From assembly GCA_900550445.1 (NCBI GenBank), contig URSF01000012.1, positions 1-58,743 on the forward strand: a stretch of DNA of 58,743 nt, given 5' to 3'. The stretch's first letter is position 1. Each line of letters begins with the position of its first letter. Below, one piece after another: positions 35,022 to 42,209 of this stretch. Origin of the DNA: an uncultured Rhodospirillaceae bacterium (GTDB taxonomy: Bacteria; Pseudomonadota; Alphaproteobacteria; CAAGCB01; CAG-977). The translations under genes and the position numbers were made by a program. The notes below the pieces were generated by a model. The model searched no databases. It was given only the letters and a program-made list of their open reading frames with translations, and was not told the DNA's origin.

Positions 35022-38000
35022 TTAAAAAGCATAAGACAGCGACGCGGAAAAATTAAGCGCTTCGGTATGATCGGATATCCGGGTCCCCGCCCACAGGTTC
35101 AGCAAAACACTGCGGCTGAGGTTTGTTTTTAAGCCGATTCCCGCATTAAAATAATCTTTGTCCGTTTCGGCAGACAAAGAATCAAACGTCGTTTTCGCCG
35201 TATCCGCCAGAAAATATGCCGACGTCTGTACGGAATCGCCGCTTAAAATCCGCTGATAACCGAAATCCGCCGTCAGGACAGCCTGTGAAAAAGTGTAACC
35301 GATCGTAATTCCCGGCTGAACGCTGACAGACGTATTATTAACACTCTTTACGCCCAGCAGCAGCGACGACATTCCTTCTTCTTCATACGCTTCCTGAGAA
35401 ATGTAACTGACGTTTGCCGCCAGATAGGAACGCAGGTAAAAAGAATAATCCCGATACGGCAAACGCATAAAATCATAGCCCAGATTCAAATCAAATTCGG
35501 CGGAATAGCCGTTAAAATCAGCCCGGCTTAATGTTTCCGATCCCGCGATTTCAGTATACCGACTGCTTTTATATTGCTGGAAACCGCCCATCAGCATACT
35601 GTTCAGCGTCAGCCGGCCGAATCTGGATCCCGTATAAATTCCCGCCCGGTAGTCTTTGACATTGATTTCGTCCGAATCCTGCGTTAAACGCCCCGAAGCA
35701 AACCCGGCCGTCACGCCGACCAGCAGCTGCGGTGAAAATTCATGGTCATAACCGAACATGCCGCCGATGGTTCTTGTTTTAATATCTCCTTTATCCAAAG
35801 AAGAATCTCCGTCTTCAACAACTCTGCCGCCCAGAACCTGTCCCCAGACCTTGTTCCCCGTTTCAGCGGAACCGCCGCCGGAACGGCCGCGGTAATATTT
35901 GCCCCGGTATTGCTGCATCGGCATATATTGACGGTGGTAACCCGCCGCGTCACGGTGCATGGTCGTTTTAAACAAATGCGCGGCAATCCGAGACGTCATG
36001 ACATTCGTCAACGGCAGATGTTCTTTTTGAATCGGTTTGGCTTTTGAACGGATCGCGTTGATTTGCTTTTGCAGGTTTTCCCCGGATAAATAATAATATC
36101 CTTTGAAATCCGTATTGTTATTGTCCAGATACATCTTGTCCATAATGCCGGCGACAGCTTTTTCTTCCGGCAGAAAAGCGGCCGTCGCCGCGGATTCGCC
36201 CATACGCAGATAATCAATCGTCACATCAATGCTGCCGCTTTCCTGATGTGCGGTCGCTACGATAAAGTCCGACAACATTGACTGAGTGGCAAAATTTTTA
36301 AACGCCGTCAGGTTATTGAAATTAATCAGAGTATATCTCTGCCCGTTTTCATAACTGATATTATTGTTTGCGACTGTTAAACCACCGCCCGTAATATTCA
36401 GGGTGTCCACCTGCATAGCCGCCGTCCCCGCGCCGGATTCCGACGACACCATAACAATATTTCCGGAAGAATTTAATTCGTTAATCGTTAACGAAGTCGC
36501 GACGGATCCCGCCGCCGTATTATTGACCGTTCCCGCAATTGTCCCGAAACCGGATAAAAAGCCCGTGTTTTCAATCGGATTGGAACCGTTGTCAAAAGTA
36601 ACGCCCGAATTGACAACCATATTGCCTGATGCGGTATTGTTAATTTGGCCGATTAACCGGCTGTTGCCCGAAACGGCGACGGTTCCTTCATTATTCAAAG
36701 TTCCCCGGAAAAGTCCTTTTTCTTCAAAGTTAAACATGTTCCGATTAACAAACCGGCCCGTCGAAGAAAAATCTCCGTCAGTCGTTGTTTCCCCGACAAT
36801 CTTCCCGGTCACGGAAAAAGTTCCCGTATTGATAACGTCTGCCGCCGCATTTCCCCCTGAGGCCAGCGCCGTTCCCCTGTTCTCAAAGACGTTATTCAGC
36901 GTACCGGAATCAATCCTGAATAATCCGTCCGCGGCCGTCGTCAATTTGCCGTTCATTTTTGCCGTGCCGGACATGGAAAACGTCCCCGAATTCACAACAA
37001 CGCCGCCGGCCATGCTGCCCGTCAGGTTTAATTCGCCTCCTTCGACAACAGAAGTCCCCGAAAACTTATTTGCTCCGGCCAGCGTTAAAATACCTTCGCC
37101 CTGTTTTTTCAATCCGACATCAGCCTGCGTGTATTGACCGGCCGCCGCCTTCACCTGACTGATGTCATTGCTCCACGTGCTGTTTGTTCCCAGCGTATCA
37201 ACGCTGTAGAAAAACTGATTCATTGCCGTATCATAATCCGAAACCGTCAGCCGGTTCGCATCAAAATACTTAATTCCTTTAACGGCGTCGCCGACATTCA
37301 ACAATCCCTGCCCGAAAACGTCTTCAAACGTTACCTCATGGCAGGAAACAGATCCGTTGCCGCACTGCGACGCAAGATCGGGATACCTTGCCTTTGCCTG
37401 TTCAAAAGTGATTCCCAATTTATTATCTTTAAAAAACAAGACGCGGGTACTCCCTGCGCTTGATTGAATCATATAAGTAGATAATAAATCCAGATCGTCC
37501 TTTTTAAACGCCGTTGAAAACAAAACATCGGCGATCTGCTTGCCGCCCAGATAAGGAAAAGCCTGCTGCACCAACGCCGCGGCGCCGGAAACCATCGGAG
37601 CAGCCATGGACGTTCCGGACATATCGTTAAATTTCGGCGCGTCAGGGTTTACCGATTCATCGTATGCGACCGAAGAATAAATATTTGTCCCGGGCGCCGC
37701 CAGAGTCCATTCTTTCGCATTACCGGCCAGATTGGAAAAAGACGCGATAAACCCCGCGTCAGAAGGCGGCTTGTCCGAATCGTACGCGACAACGCTGATA
37801 ATATTATTTTTAAATGAAGGATTGGAAACTCCCGCTCCCGCCGGGAAAGGATCGGGATCTAACAACATGTCGTTTCCGGCGGCCGCAACGATCAACTTAT
37901 CTTTTTCCGCCGCGACGCCGGCCAGTTGATCAATTCTGTTCTGCGTTCCTTGATCAATTTCCTCTTTGGAGATTCCCCAGCTGTTATTGATGATTTTCAC

Positions 38001-38486
38001 ATCGTCATAGTCGCTGCTCATCAATATATCCCAGGCTTCGCCGGGATCCATGCATTTTTCTTCATCGTCGCAGCCGCCTTCCAGCAAAGTGGAAAAAACA
38101 AGCAGATCAGCGTCATAAGCAACGCCGTGCATTCCCGAATTATTTTTCGCCGCGCCAACAATCCCGGAAACATGCGTGCCGTGTTCGCCGTCAAAAACAT
38201 TAAATTCACTTTTTTGCAAAGCGCTGTTCTGCCCACTTAAATCCGGGTGCGTCATCATCGTGCCGCCGTCGATAACGGCAACGGTAACGCCCGTTCCCGA
38301 AAATCCGGAATAAGCGCCGGCCGAACCTGTATAAGCTTTGTCTGCACCGATTGCGCTTAAAGCCGATCCGTTCGCTTTATATTCTTCGTTATCATATTCC
38401 GAAGAAACCGTATTGGTATATCCGGCAAAAGCGGGAAAAATAAAAAATACGGAAAAGAGAAAAGTTGTAAAAAAACGCTTTTTCAT
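35022..38486 (-). CDS. subtilisin-type serine protease autotransporter (first of tandem pair)
   Basis: The 1154-aa paralogue of the next gene has a signal peptide (cut after AFA, residue 21) and a catalytic triad Asp73 ('VAVIDGG'), His102 ('EHGTHVSG'), Ser293 ('SGTSMAAP') with Asn205. A 'GTLNNEGTVAVSGNSRLIG'-type beta-helix and a C-terminal autotransporter barrel ending in Phe complete it. The motifs are closer to canonical subtilases than in its partner. A linker rich in Tyr, Arg and Gly precedes the barrel but lacks the clear 24-residue repeat. It is the first gene of the pair, with a perfect palindrome 23 bp before the ATG. Confidence 0.93.
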   Translation of the reverse strand: MKKRFFTTFLFSVFFIFPAFAGYTNTVSSEYDNEEYKANGSALSAIGADKAYTGSAGAYSGFSGTGVTVAVIDGGTMMTHPDLSGQNSALQKSEFNVFDGEHGTHVSGIVGAAKNNSGMHGVAYDADLLVFSTLLEGGCDDEEKCMDPGEAWDILMSSDYDDVKIINNSWGISKEEIDQGTQNRIDQLAGVAAEKDKLIVAAAGNDMLLDPDPFPAGAGVSNPSFKNNIISVVAYDSDKPPSDAGFIASFSNLAGNAKEWTLAAPGTNIYSSVAYDESVNPDAPKFNDMSGTSMAAPMVSGAAALVQQAFPYLGGKQIADVLFSTAFKKDDLDLLSTYMIQSSAGSTRVLFFKDNKLGITFEQAKARYPDLASQCGNGSVSCHEVTFEDVFGQGLLNVGDAVKGIKYFDANRLTVSDYDTAMNQFFYSVDTLGTNSTWSNDISQVKAAAGQYTQADVGLKKQGEGILTLAGANKFSGTSVVEGGELNLTGSMAGGVVVNSGTFSMSGTAKMNGKLTTAADGLFRIDSGTLNNVFENRGTALASGGNAAADVINTGTFSVTGKIVGETTTDGDFSSTGRFVNRNMFNFEEKGLFRGTLNNEGTVAVSGNSRLIGQINNTASGNMVVNSGVTFDNGSNPIENTGFLSGFGTIAGTVNNTAAGSVATSLTINELNSSGNIVMVSSESGAGTAAMQVDTLNITGGGLTVANNNISYENGQRYTLINFNNLTAFKNFATQSMLSDFIVATAHQESGSIDVTIDYLRMGESAATAAFLPEEKAVAGIMDKMYLDNNNTDFKGYYYLSGENLQKQINAIRSKAKPIQKEHLPLTNVMTSRIAAHLFKTTMHRDAAGYHRQYMPMQQYRGKYYRGRSGGGSAETGNKVWGQVLGGRVVEDGDSSLDKGDIKTRTIGGMFGYDHEFSPQLLVGVTAGFASGRLTQDSDEINVKDYRAGIYTGSRFGRLTLNSMLMGGFQQYKSSRYTEIAGSETLSRADFNGYSAEFDLNLGYDFMRLPYRDYSFYLRSYLAANVSYISQEAYEEEGMSSLLLGVKSVNNTSVSVQPGITIGYTFSQAVLTADFGYQRILSGDSVQTSAYFLADTAKTTFDSLSAETDKDYFNAGIGLKTNLSRSVLLNLWAGTRISDHTEALNFSASLSYAF

Positions 38487-38508
38487 CAGGTACTCAAAAA
38501 AATCAAAA

Positions 38509-38524
38509 CTGTTCTTTTGAACAG
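38509..38524. promoter_or_regulatory. palindromic operator-like site upstream of autotransporter operon
   Basis: CTGTTCTTTTGAACAG is a perfect 6-bp inverted repeat with 4-nt centre, 23 bp upstream of the autotransporter start. The half-sites have CTGT-N8-ACAG spacing like gammaproteobacterial LexA boxes. Alphaproteobacterial LexA normally recognises GTTC-N7-GTTC, so the regulator is uncertain. Confidence 0.4.
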
Positions 38525-38553
38525 GATAACCTTAAAGAGTATAACAAATCCTT

Positions 38554-38585
38554 AAAAAAAGCGGGCCCCTTTCAGCGCCCGCTTT
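38554..38585 (-). terminator. rho-independent terminator of rubrerythrin gene
   Basis: A stem of GCGGGC/GCCCGC with A-T extension and an 8-10-nt loop is followed on the minus strand by seven T residues. It lies 17 nt after the rubrerythrin stop and separates it from the autotransporter promoter region. Confidence 0.75.
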
Positions 38586-38602
38586 TCTGTCAAAGAAAAA
38601 AA

Positions 38603-39097
38603 TCAGTCAATTTTCATAAACATTTTTCCGGGTGCCTTGCAGACCGGGCAGTTATCATAAATCGCACCGACAATCGTTTCCCCGCAAATAGGGCAGACAT
38701 AAATGTCTTCCGCAACATTTTTACCCAGATTTTCCAAAGCTTCCTTGTACAAACGGGCATGCGTTTTTTCCACTGTATTTGCCATGGAAAACGTCCGTTC
38801 CGCCGCTGTATTGCCTTCGGCTTTGGCTTCTTCGATCATCGGCGGATACATGGATTCAAATTCATATATTTCTCCGTTAATGGCTTCTTCCAGATTGTCT
38901 TTTGTCGTTAAAATCTTACCGGCAGCGCGCAGATGATTGGCCGCATGCACTTTTTCGGCCGCCGCGGCCGCACGAAATAATTTTGCGACCTGAGCAAATC
39001 CTTCTTTGTCCGCCTGTACGGCAAAAGCGGAATATTTCTGATACGCCTGAGATTCACCGGCAAAAGCAGCCATTAAATTTTCCAAAGATTTTGACAT
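38603..39097 (-). CDS. rubrerythrin
   Basis: The 164-aa protein has a ferritin-like di-iron four-helix domain (ExxH-type ligands in 'AFAGESQAYQKY' and 'AAAEKVHAANHL', plus 'EFESMYPPMIEEA' and 'ANTVEKTHARLY'). A C-terminal rubredoxin-like iron site with 'CPICG' and 'CPVC' follows. Rubrerythrins reduce hydrogen peroxide in anaerobes and microaerophiles. The gene is monocistronic with its own promoter and terminator. Its presence supports a low-oxygen lifestyle. Confidence 0.94.
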   Translation of the reverse strand: MSKSLENLMAAFAGESQAYQKYSAFAVQADKEGFAQVAKLFRAAAAAEKVHAANHLRAAGKILTTKDNLEEAINGEIYEFESMYPPMIEEAKAEGNTAAERTFSMANTVEKTHARLYKEALENLGKNVAEDIYVCPICGETIVGAIYDNCPVCKAPGKMFMKID

Positions 39098-39125
39098 GAA
39101 AACAGTTCCTTTCTTTTTTAGAATA

Positions 39126-39154
39126 ATTATAAAAAGAGTATATCGGAAAGAAAC
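39126..39154 (-). promoter_or_regulatory. putative rubrerythrin promoter
   Basis: A consensus -10 TATAAT (minus strand, 39126-39131) lies 28 bp upstream of the ATG. The -35 region at 17 bp spacing is GTTTCT, which is weak. The region is AT-rich. Confidence 0.4.
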
Positions 39155-39201
39155 AAAGATGCAAGGATAAAGCGAATGAGGGAACGGGATTGAAAAAAAA
39201 C

Positions 39202-39230
39202 TTGATATAAACAGGCAAACGGTTTACAAA
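39202..39230 (+). promoter_or_regulatory. sigma70-like promoter of tRNA-Arg
   Basis: TTGATA (39202-39207) and TACAAA (39225-39230) are separated by 17 bp, with the mature tRNA starting 12 bp downstream. Confidence 0.55.
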
Positions 39231-39241
39231 GCGTTAGGTGT

Positions 39242-39318
39242 GGTCTCGTAGCTCAGCTGGATAGAGCAACAGCCTTCTAAGCTGTGGGTCCCGCGTTCGA
39301 ATCGCGGCGAGATCACCA
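39242..39318 (+). tRNA. tRNA-Arg (anticodon UCU)
   Basis: The 77-nt tRNA cloverleaf has an acceptor stem GGTCTCG pairing with CGAGATC (one G-U), a D arm with GCTC...GAGC, anticodon stem ACAGC/GCTGT with loop CTTCTAA giving anticodon TCT, T arm with GTTCGAATC, discriminator A and an encoded CCA. It reads AGA codons as arginine. The 3' segment is repeated 151 bp downstream. Confidence 0.95.
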
Positions 39319-39319
39319 A

Positions 39320-39349
39320 AAATCCCTCCGGCGGAGGGATTTTTTTGAT
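39320..39349 (+). terminator. rho-independent terminator of tRNA-Arg
   Basis: A stem ATCCCTCC/GGAGGGAT with a 3-nt loop starts 2 nt after the CCA end and is followed by seven T residues. Confidence 0.9.
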
Positions 39350-39361
39350 TGAGGTGTGATT

Positions 39362-39466
39362 TGAACGCGCAGCGTTCGGTGAGCTAATGGCGAACGACGC
39401 GCAGGCGCGGCAGCGCTGAGCGACCGGCTTGACCGGCGGGCAACGCCCGCAATCGCGGCGAGATCA
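39362..39466 (+). repeat. GC-rich hairpin-dense unit ending in a copy of the tRNA-Arg 3' end
   Basis: This ~105-bp GC-rich segment sits in an otherwise AT-rich gap. It holds consecutive inverted repeats: GAACGC-GCA-GCGTTC (39363-39377), CAGCGCTG (39411-39418), CCGG-CTTGA-CCGG (39424-39436) and GCGGGC-AAC-GCCCGC (39436-39450). The last is followed directly by AATCGCGGCGAGATCA (39451-39466), identical to tRNA bases 39300-39315. No convincing gene is seen in this gap (39319-39692). The unit may be a tRNA-derived repeat or an attachment-site remnant. Confidence 0.6.
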
Positions 39467-39590
39467 TCGAAAAAAGTACCGAGTCTTAATTTAAAAATTT
39501 CACTTTTTAAAAATATATTTTTATTGCCGTCGGAAATACCGATATATTTCATCTCCTCTGCAAATTATTAAAAATCAATTTAAATACACC

Positions 39591-39629
39591 TTGACATTTT
39601 TTAAAAAATATCAACAATATGTGATATTG
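39591..39629 (+). promoter_or_regulatory. promoter with palindromic operator before the tail-fibre gene
   Basis: A perfect -35 box TTGACA (39591-39596) precedes a weak -10 at about 39614-39619. An inverted repeat CAATAT-GTG-ATATTG (39615-39629) overlaps the -10, as expected for a repressor site. Confidence 0.4.
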
Positions 39630-39651
39630 CTAAACAGATTGCCGATGTCAT

Positions 39652-39680
39652 AAGCGAGAGTATATTCTCCCGCTTTTTTT
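39652..39680 (+). terminator. terminator-like hairpin in the leader of the tail-fibre gene
   Basis: A stem AGCG-A-GAG / CTC-C-CGCT with a TATATT-type loop is followed by seven T residues, ending 12 nt before the tail-fibre ATG. It has the form of a rho-independent terminator and would act as an attenuator for the promoter upstream. Confidence 0.55.
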
Positions 39681-39692
39681 ATTGAGGAAAAA

Positions 39693-40613
39693 ATGACAGT
39701 AAGCACAATCACAAACAAAGTATCTTATATCGGGAACGGGATTTCAAAAAATTTTGCAATCCCTTTTCCTTTTTTGGCCCAAGAGCACTTAAAGGTCTAT
39801 CAGCTATTGAATGACGTTCGGACGGAACGGACAGATTGGACGCTTTCGGGCGGAAATATGGTTTTTGAAACTGCTCCGTCAGAAAACGCACAAATTGTGA
39901 TTATTCGTGAAGTCCCTTTGACACAAGAAACAGATTATCGGGAAAATGAAATTCTAGCTGCGGAAACATTAGAGCGTAATTTTGACACGCTGACAATGCA
40001 GGTACAACAGCTGAAAGAACAGGCAGAACGCGCTGTAACAGTTGACATTTTTGATGATACAGATACGGAAAGCCTGATCCCATCAATCAGACAAAGCGTT
40101 TCCGATGCGGCAGAATATGCCGAAACGGCAACATTGCAAGCGCAAAATGCGGCACAATCTGCCGTATTATCGGCGCAGAACGCGACCTTAGCGACACAAA
40201 AGGCGCAAGAGTGCATTGATACGCTGGCCGGCAAAGCTGATTTATCATTGACGGCTTCAAAAACAGTAAAAGGATTAACTCAGTGGGCAGATACAAGTAT
40301 ATCAGAAACCAGACCTGCCGTAGTGATCGAGTTTTTTCAAGACGGCACGTCATGGTATAGAAAATGGTCAGACGGTTGGCTGGAACAAGGGGGAGTTGTT
40401 CCGCGCGGCGCTGTTACAAACGATGTTTATGTTAATTACCCACATACTTTCATAAACGCGCCCAAAGATATCAGAGTATCATTATTAAACAACGCCAACG
40501 GCGGCACAAGCACGCCATATCTGGCCGTTGCGATACGAAATATAACCGCTGCTCATTTTTCATGTTATCGAAACACAGACGTCGACCGGTCCTGGTATGC
40601 ATGCGGGTATTAA
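39693..40613 (+). CDS. phage tail-fibre protein
   Basis: The 306-aa protein has a T7-gp17-like N-terminal attachment domain: 'YIGNGISKNFAIPFPFL' then a 'TDWTLSGGNMVFETAPSENAQIVI' pattern (about residues 12-72). A coiled-coil segment with repeated Ala/Gln/Ser follows (about 95-175, 'AQNAAQSAVLSAQNATLATQKA'), then a C-terminal domain with the tail-fibre phrase 'WYRKWSDGWLEQGG'. It would mediate phage adsorption. No other structural phage genes are nearby, so it is an orphan tail module or prophage remnant. The next gene is its likely assembly partner. Confidence 0.8.
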   Translation: MTVSTITNKVSYIGNGISKNFAIPFPFLAQEHLKVYQLLNDVRTERTDWTLSGGNMVFETAPSENAQIVIIREVPLTQETDYRENEILAAETLERNFDTLTMQVQQLKEQAERAVTVDIFDDTDTESLIPSIRQSVSDAAEYAETATLQAQNAAQSAVLSAQNATLATQKAQECIDTLAGKADLSLTASKTVKGLTQWADTSISETRPAVVIEFFQDGTSWYRKWSDGWLEQGGVVPRGAVTNDVYVNYPHTFINAPKDIRVSLLNNANGGTSTPYLAVAIRNITAAHFSCYRNTDVDRSWYACGY

Positions 40614-40625
40614 AAGGAGAAAAAA

Positions 40626-40973
40626 ATGAATTACGACATAAATCAGATTTTTGAAAAATCATATCCGCCGGCAGCCGCCCGCTATTGCAATCAGAACGGC
40701 TTCAGGATTGTTGAATTGGAACCGGAAAACAATATCAGACGGTTTCAAATTCAACCGACGCCGGAATTAAGCGTTGCGGAAAAAGCGGAATTTATCCGCA
40801 GCGAAAGAAACGCTTTACTGCAAAAAACGGACTTTACACAAATAGCGGACGCGCCGTTTACCGACGAAGAAAAATCACAATACGCCGCGTATCGCGCTTA
40901 TTTACGAAAAATACCGGAAAATTCAGATTTTCCGGATACCGTTGTCATGACGTTTAAAGAATGGCAAAAATAA
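40626..40973 (+). CDS. tail-fibre assembly / phage tail accessory protein
   Basis: The 115-aa protein's C-terminal half resembles phage tail-assembly chaperones and tail accessory proteins: 'EFIRSERNALLQKTDFTQIADAPFTDEEKSQYAAYRAYLRKIP', a pattern also found at the ends of many tail-fibre assembly genes. It is 12 nt downstream of the tail-fibre gene and is followed by a strong terminator. The family name is a recall from motif pattern. Confidence 0.65.
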   Translation: MNYDINQIFEKSYPPAAARYCNQNGFRIVELEPENNIRRFQIQPTPELSVAEKAEFIRSERNALLQKTDFTQIADAPFTDEEKSQYAAYRAYLRKIPENSDFPDTVVMTFKEWQK

Positions 40974-40982
40974 AAAGAAAAG

Positions 40983-41007
40983 ACCGGAGGTTTTACCTCC
41001 GGTTTTT
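40983..41007. terminator. bidirectional terminator that contains a stop codon
   Basis: A perfect 8-bp stem ACCGGAGG/CCTCCGGT with 5-nt loop has T runs on both strands. It ends the tail-fibre operon on the plus strand. On the minus strand it overlaps the last codons and the TAA stop (40993-40995) of the glycosyltransferase gene. Confidence 0.85.
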
Positions 41008-42093
41008 CAATCTTTTTCTCTTGATTTTTGTTATAATTGGCCAATGTATCAATTTATAAAAAAGAATATATAATATCTGCAAAATTGCTAGTTTTTTAAC
41101 TTTTTTATTAAAAATTTTAAATTGAACATCAGAATATCCGTTTTCATGTTTAATTTGTTCCAACAATTGTCGACTTATACTTATTTTATTTTCAAATAAA
41201 AATTTTTTTTCAATAGGAAGAACAGTATTTATTTCATAAAGATAGTTCATTTTATCAATTTTAAACGCTTCTATACAATTTAAAAAATTTTCCCATGTCC
41301 CGTAAATATCCTTATATAAGATTGAGATTTCCATGCACCGATACTGTAAATCAGTGTTGTTCAGTAATCTCACTATGTTTGAAAAACCCATAATCCACTG
41401 CTGTTCTTTGCGTCTGGGCGAAATTTCTGTCAAGGTCTGCCCTCTATAATAAGAATAGTCATATTGAGGCGCATTTTTATCTTCAACTTGGATACCATTT
41501 TTGACGATCTGTTTTTCTAAGAAATGAATTTTTTTGTTATTATTAATTAAATGTGCTGCTAAACAAGATTGTTGAAACATCGTATAAACAGTATCATACA
41601 TATTAGTTAAAACGCCGTCCGTAATTAAATTAGTTTTATAAATACCAGCCGAAACAAACGTTAATTGAAAAAATTGATAAGCAGGATCATTCAATTCGTT
41701 ATCAGGAATGGAATAGCGAGAAACACCGATACAATCAATATCGTCTAACATTGCTTCTAATACCGCACCGAAATTTGACCAATCGTAATAATCGTCGTCA
41801 CATAAAACCCATACATATTCTTTACCGCTTATCGCACCAGTTTCAAAAGCGCGAACAATATTGGCGTTTCCGCCGATGTTAAAAGGATTCTTTTGATATA
41901 TCAGATTTGAAAACTTCTTTTGATATTTGGAAACAATTTCTGCCGTATTATCCGTAGAATTGTTATCTAAAACAGTAATATCACATTTTTTAATCGGAGA
42001 TTCATCTGAAAATAATTGCTTTAACGTTCTGTTCAAGAAATATGAACGATTGTACGTTATCAAAACTATTTTTAATTTTTCTTCAATGGTCAT
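40993..42093 (-). CDS. family 2 glycosyltransferase
   Basis: The 366-aa protein starts with a GT-A fold: 'KIVLITYNRSYFLNRTL', 'DITVLDNNSTDNT' and the metal-binding 'WVLCDDDYYDW'. A long AT-rich C-terminal part follows and ends in a basic tail. It likely transfers a sugar to the surface glycan. It is the last gene of the operon. Its ATG overlaps the stop of the full-length (phase-ON) acyltransferase by 4 nt, so its translation may depend on that frame. It resembles the N-terminal domain of the 803-aa neighbour at 43276-45687. Confidence 0.88.
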   Translation of the reverse strand: MTIEEKLKIVLITYNRSYFLNRTLKQLFSDESPIKKCDITVLDNNSTDNTAEIVSKYQKKFSNLIYQKNPFNIGGNANIVRAFETGAISGKEYVWVLCDDDYYDWSNFGAVLEAMLDDIDCIGVSRYSIPDNELNDPAYQFFQLTFVSAGIYKTNLITDGVLTNMYDTVYTMFQQSCLAAHLINNNKKIHFLEKQIVKNGIQVEDKNAPQYDYSYYRGQTLTEISPRRKEQQWIMGFSNIVRLLNNTDLQYRCMEISILYKDIYGTWENFLNCIEAFKIDKMNYLYEINTVLPIEKKFLFENKISISRQLLEQIKHENGYSDVQFKIFNKKVKKLAILQILYILFYKLIHWPIITKIKRKRLKNRR

Positions 42094-42209
42094 TTAACAA
42101 CATCCTTTTTACGAAAAACATTGCACGGTTTTTCTATTGCATAATAGTTTATTATCGCTGAAACGGCGCATATCGTTCCGCCTGCTAGTATCGAAATAGA
42201 CAAAAAGTG
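42090..42209 (-). other. out-of-frame C-terminal segment of the acyltransferase
   Basis: Beyond the G12 tract, a shifted frame encodes 39 residues with a final membrane helix and 'YYAIEKPC', the ending expected of acyltransferase-3 proteins, and stops at 42090-42092 overlapping the next ATG. It is joined to the main ORF only when the tract has 10 or 13 G. Confidence 0.8.

Noticed and set aside
36364..37137. 257-aa plus-strand ORF inside the autotransporter
   Set aside because: It lies antisense to the repetitive beta-helix region and its pseudo-repeats mirror the real gene. It has no start signal and no family features.
39313..39552. 79-aa minus-strand ORF across the tRNA terminator and the GC-rich unit
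   Set aside because: It runs through a terminator and hairpins and has a composition set by the structured repeat. The DNA is better explained as a repeat or att remnant.
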